Assembly: GCF_009928485.1 (NCBI RefSeq)
Contig: NZ_JAABNP010000013.1
Span: 1-64,000 of the forward strand
Direction: 5' to 3'
DNA: 64,000 nt
Source: Clostridium sp. C2-6-12
GTDB lineage: Bacteria; Bacillota; Clostridia; Clostridiales; Clostridiaceae
The stretch's first letter is position 1. Each line of letters opens with the position of its first letter. Below are positions 63,292 to 64,000 of this stretch, one piece after another. The translations under genes and the position numbers were made by a program. The notes below the pieces were generated by a model. It was given only the letters and a program-made list of their open reading frames with translations. It had not been told where the DNA came from and did not search any database.

Positions 63292-64000
63292 TTAATGAAT
63301 TGCTTTCTTTTTATACCTTTTCCCTTTTCCCTCTACACTTGATATTGTAATTAATGCTTCCTCATCAAATCCATTAACAATATCCTTTAACTTAGTTATT
63401 TCTAGCCTTGATAGCACAACATATATAACATTTGTTTTATTTCCAGTATAGCCACCTTTTCCATCTAATATTGTAATTCCTCTTCCAAGCCTTGCCATTA
63501 TAGCTTCTGAAATATCTTTATTTTTATCCGATACAATAATCACTGCCTTTAACTCATTAAGTCCTTCAACAGTAATATCTATTGTTTTAAAAGCAATAAA
63601 ATATGCTATCAATGAATACATAGCTCTATCCCATCCAAATATAAAGCCAGAACTTCCTAATATGAAAAAATTAAAAAACATAACTATTTCACCAACAGAA
63701 AATGGTGATCTTTTTTCTAATATGATAGCGGTAATTTCTGTTCCATCTAAGGAACCACCATTTCTTATAATTAAACCTACTCCTGCACCCATTATAATTC
63801 CACCAAATATAGTTGCAAGCAGTATATCCTGTGTTATTCCTGGAACCGGGTGAAGTATACTTACTCCTGTTGCAAAACATATTACTGCAAATATTGTTGA
63901 AAGTGCAAAGGTTTTTCCTATTTGTTTATATCCTATAATTACAAATGGCAAGTTTAGTAATACTATGAATATTCCTAAACTTATACCAGTTAAATGGCTT
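63292..64000 (-). CDS. YitT/DUF161-DUF2179 family membrane protein (5' end beyond the window)
   Basis: Frame is open to the right edge, so the N-terminal part is missing. Visible: five or so hydrophobic segments including GGIIMGAGVGLIIRNGGSLD and SVGEIVMFFNFFILG, then the cytosolic DUF2179 domain ending ISSVEGKGKRYKKKAIH. Full-length relatives have about 280-290 residues. Function unknown; a paralogous group in Firmicutes. Confidence 0.85.
   Translation of the reverse strand, partial: SHLTGISLGIFIVLLNLPFVIIGYKQIGKTFALSTIFAVICFATGVSILHPVPGITQDILLATIFGGIIMGAGVGLIIRNGGSLDGTEITAIILEKRSPFSVGEIVMFFNFFILGSSGFIFGWDRAMYSLIAYFIAFKTIDITVEGLNELKAVIIVSDKNKDISEAIMARLGRGITILDGKGGYTGNKTNVIYVVLSRLEITKLKDIVNGFDEEALITISSVEGKGKRYKKKAIH

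Overview
The window is low-GC Firmicute chromosome. AT-rich intergenic DNA, strong GGAGG-type ribosome binding sites, TTG/GTG starts, YtaF, Clostridium-type QueH and an anaerobic cobalamin/haem repertoire all fit Clostridium sensu stricto. A relative of C. butyricum or C. beijerinckii is my inference; the species cannot be fixed from sequence alone. I see no rRNA, tRNA, CRISPR, phage or insertion sequence.

Layout. 0-12 kb: lon, an autoregulated TetR repressor, a fused HMA/TauE-like/cupredoxin membrane protein, a two-component system, a FIST sensor, a ProX-type tRNA-editing protein, acetyltransferases and a small operon with a frameshifted VOC gene. 12.6-17.7 kb: an ECF sigma factor with its RsgI-like anti-sigma factor, then a second RsgI-like paralogue whose sigma gene survives only as a decayed remnant, then a zinc-dependent phospholipase C-like gene. 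17.8-20.6 kb: threonine operon thrC-thrB-ACT regulator. 20.8-27 kb: a hypothetical gene, an esterase, a DUF3867-like gene, queH, hisS and terB. The hisS transcript starts with a leader peptide carrying four consecutive His codons, followed by mutually exclusive hairpins and an intrinsic terminator: a peptide-type attenuator rather than the T-box expected in a Firmicute. 27.3-35.6 kb: a tetrapyrrole operon hemA-met8-hemC-cobA/hemD-murD-hemB-hemL. 36-42 kb: accessory genes (GNATs, HD hydrolase, RmlC-like, nucleotidyltransferase, EFR1-type ferredoxin, Nei/Fpg-like protein). 42-52 kb: a tandem 42-bp repeat array, a divergent cis-prenyltransferase, DUF1294 and DUF2238 membrane proteins, metA, a lactonase, adenine deaminase, an HD-GYP protein, a HAD phosphatase and ytaF. 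52.4-54.6 kb: overlapping REC/HD-GYP and REC/Hpt genes. 54.6-63.1 kb: a cobalamin nucleotide-loop and amidation operon (cobO, cobU, cobS, a short CobU-like gene, cobC, cbiB, cobD, DUF71 ATPase, cbiP, then a tandem pair of unknown proteins). 63.3 kb to the end: a YitT-type membrane protein cut by the window edge.

How parts work together. The haem operon makes uroporphyrinogen III and, through CobA and the Met8-like dehydrogenase, the precorrin-2/sirohydrochlorin branch; the cob operon carries late steps from cobyrinate amidation to cobalamin. metA, thrB and thrC draw on the same homoserine pool. The most unusual items are the His-codon attenuator ahead of hisS, the RsgI paralogues with conserved internal start sites, the sigma-factor remnant, and an interspersed 40-55 bp palindromic repeat family that has expanded into a tandem array.
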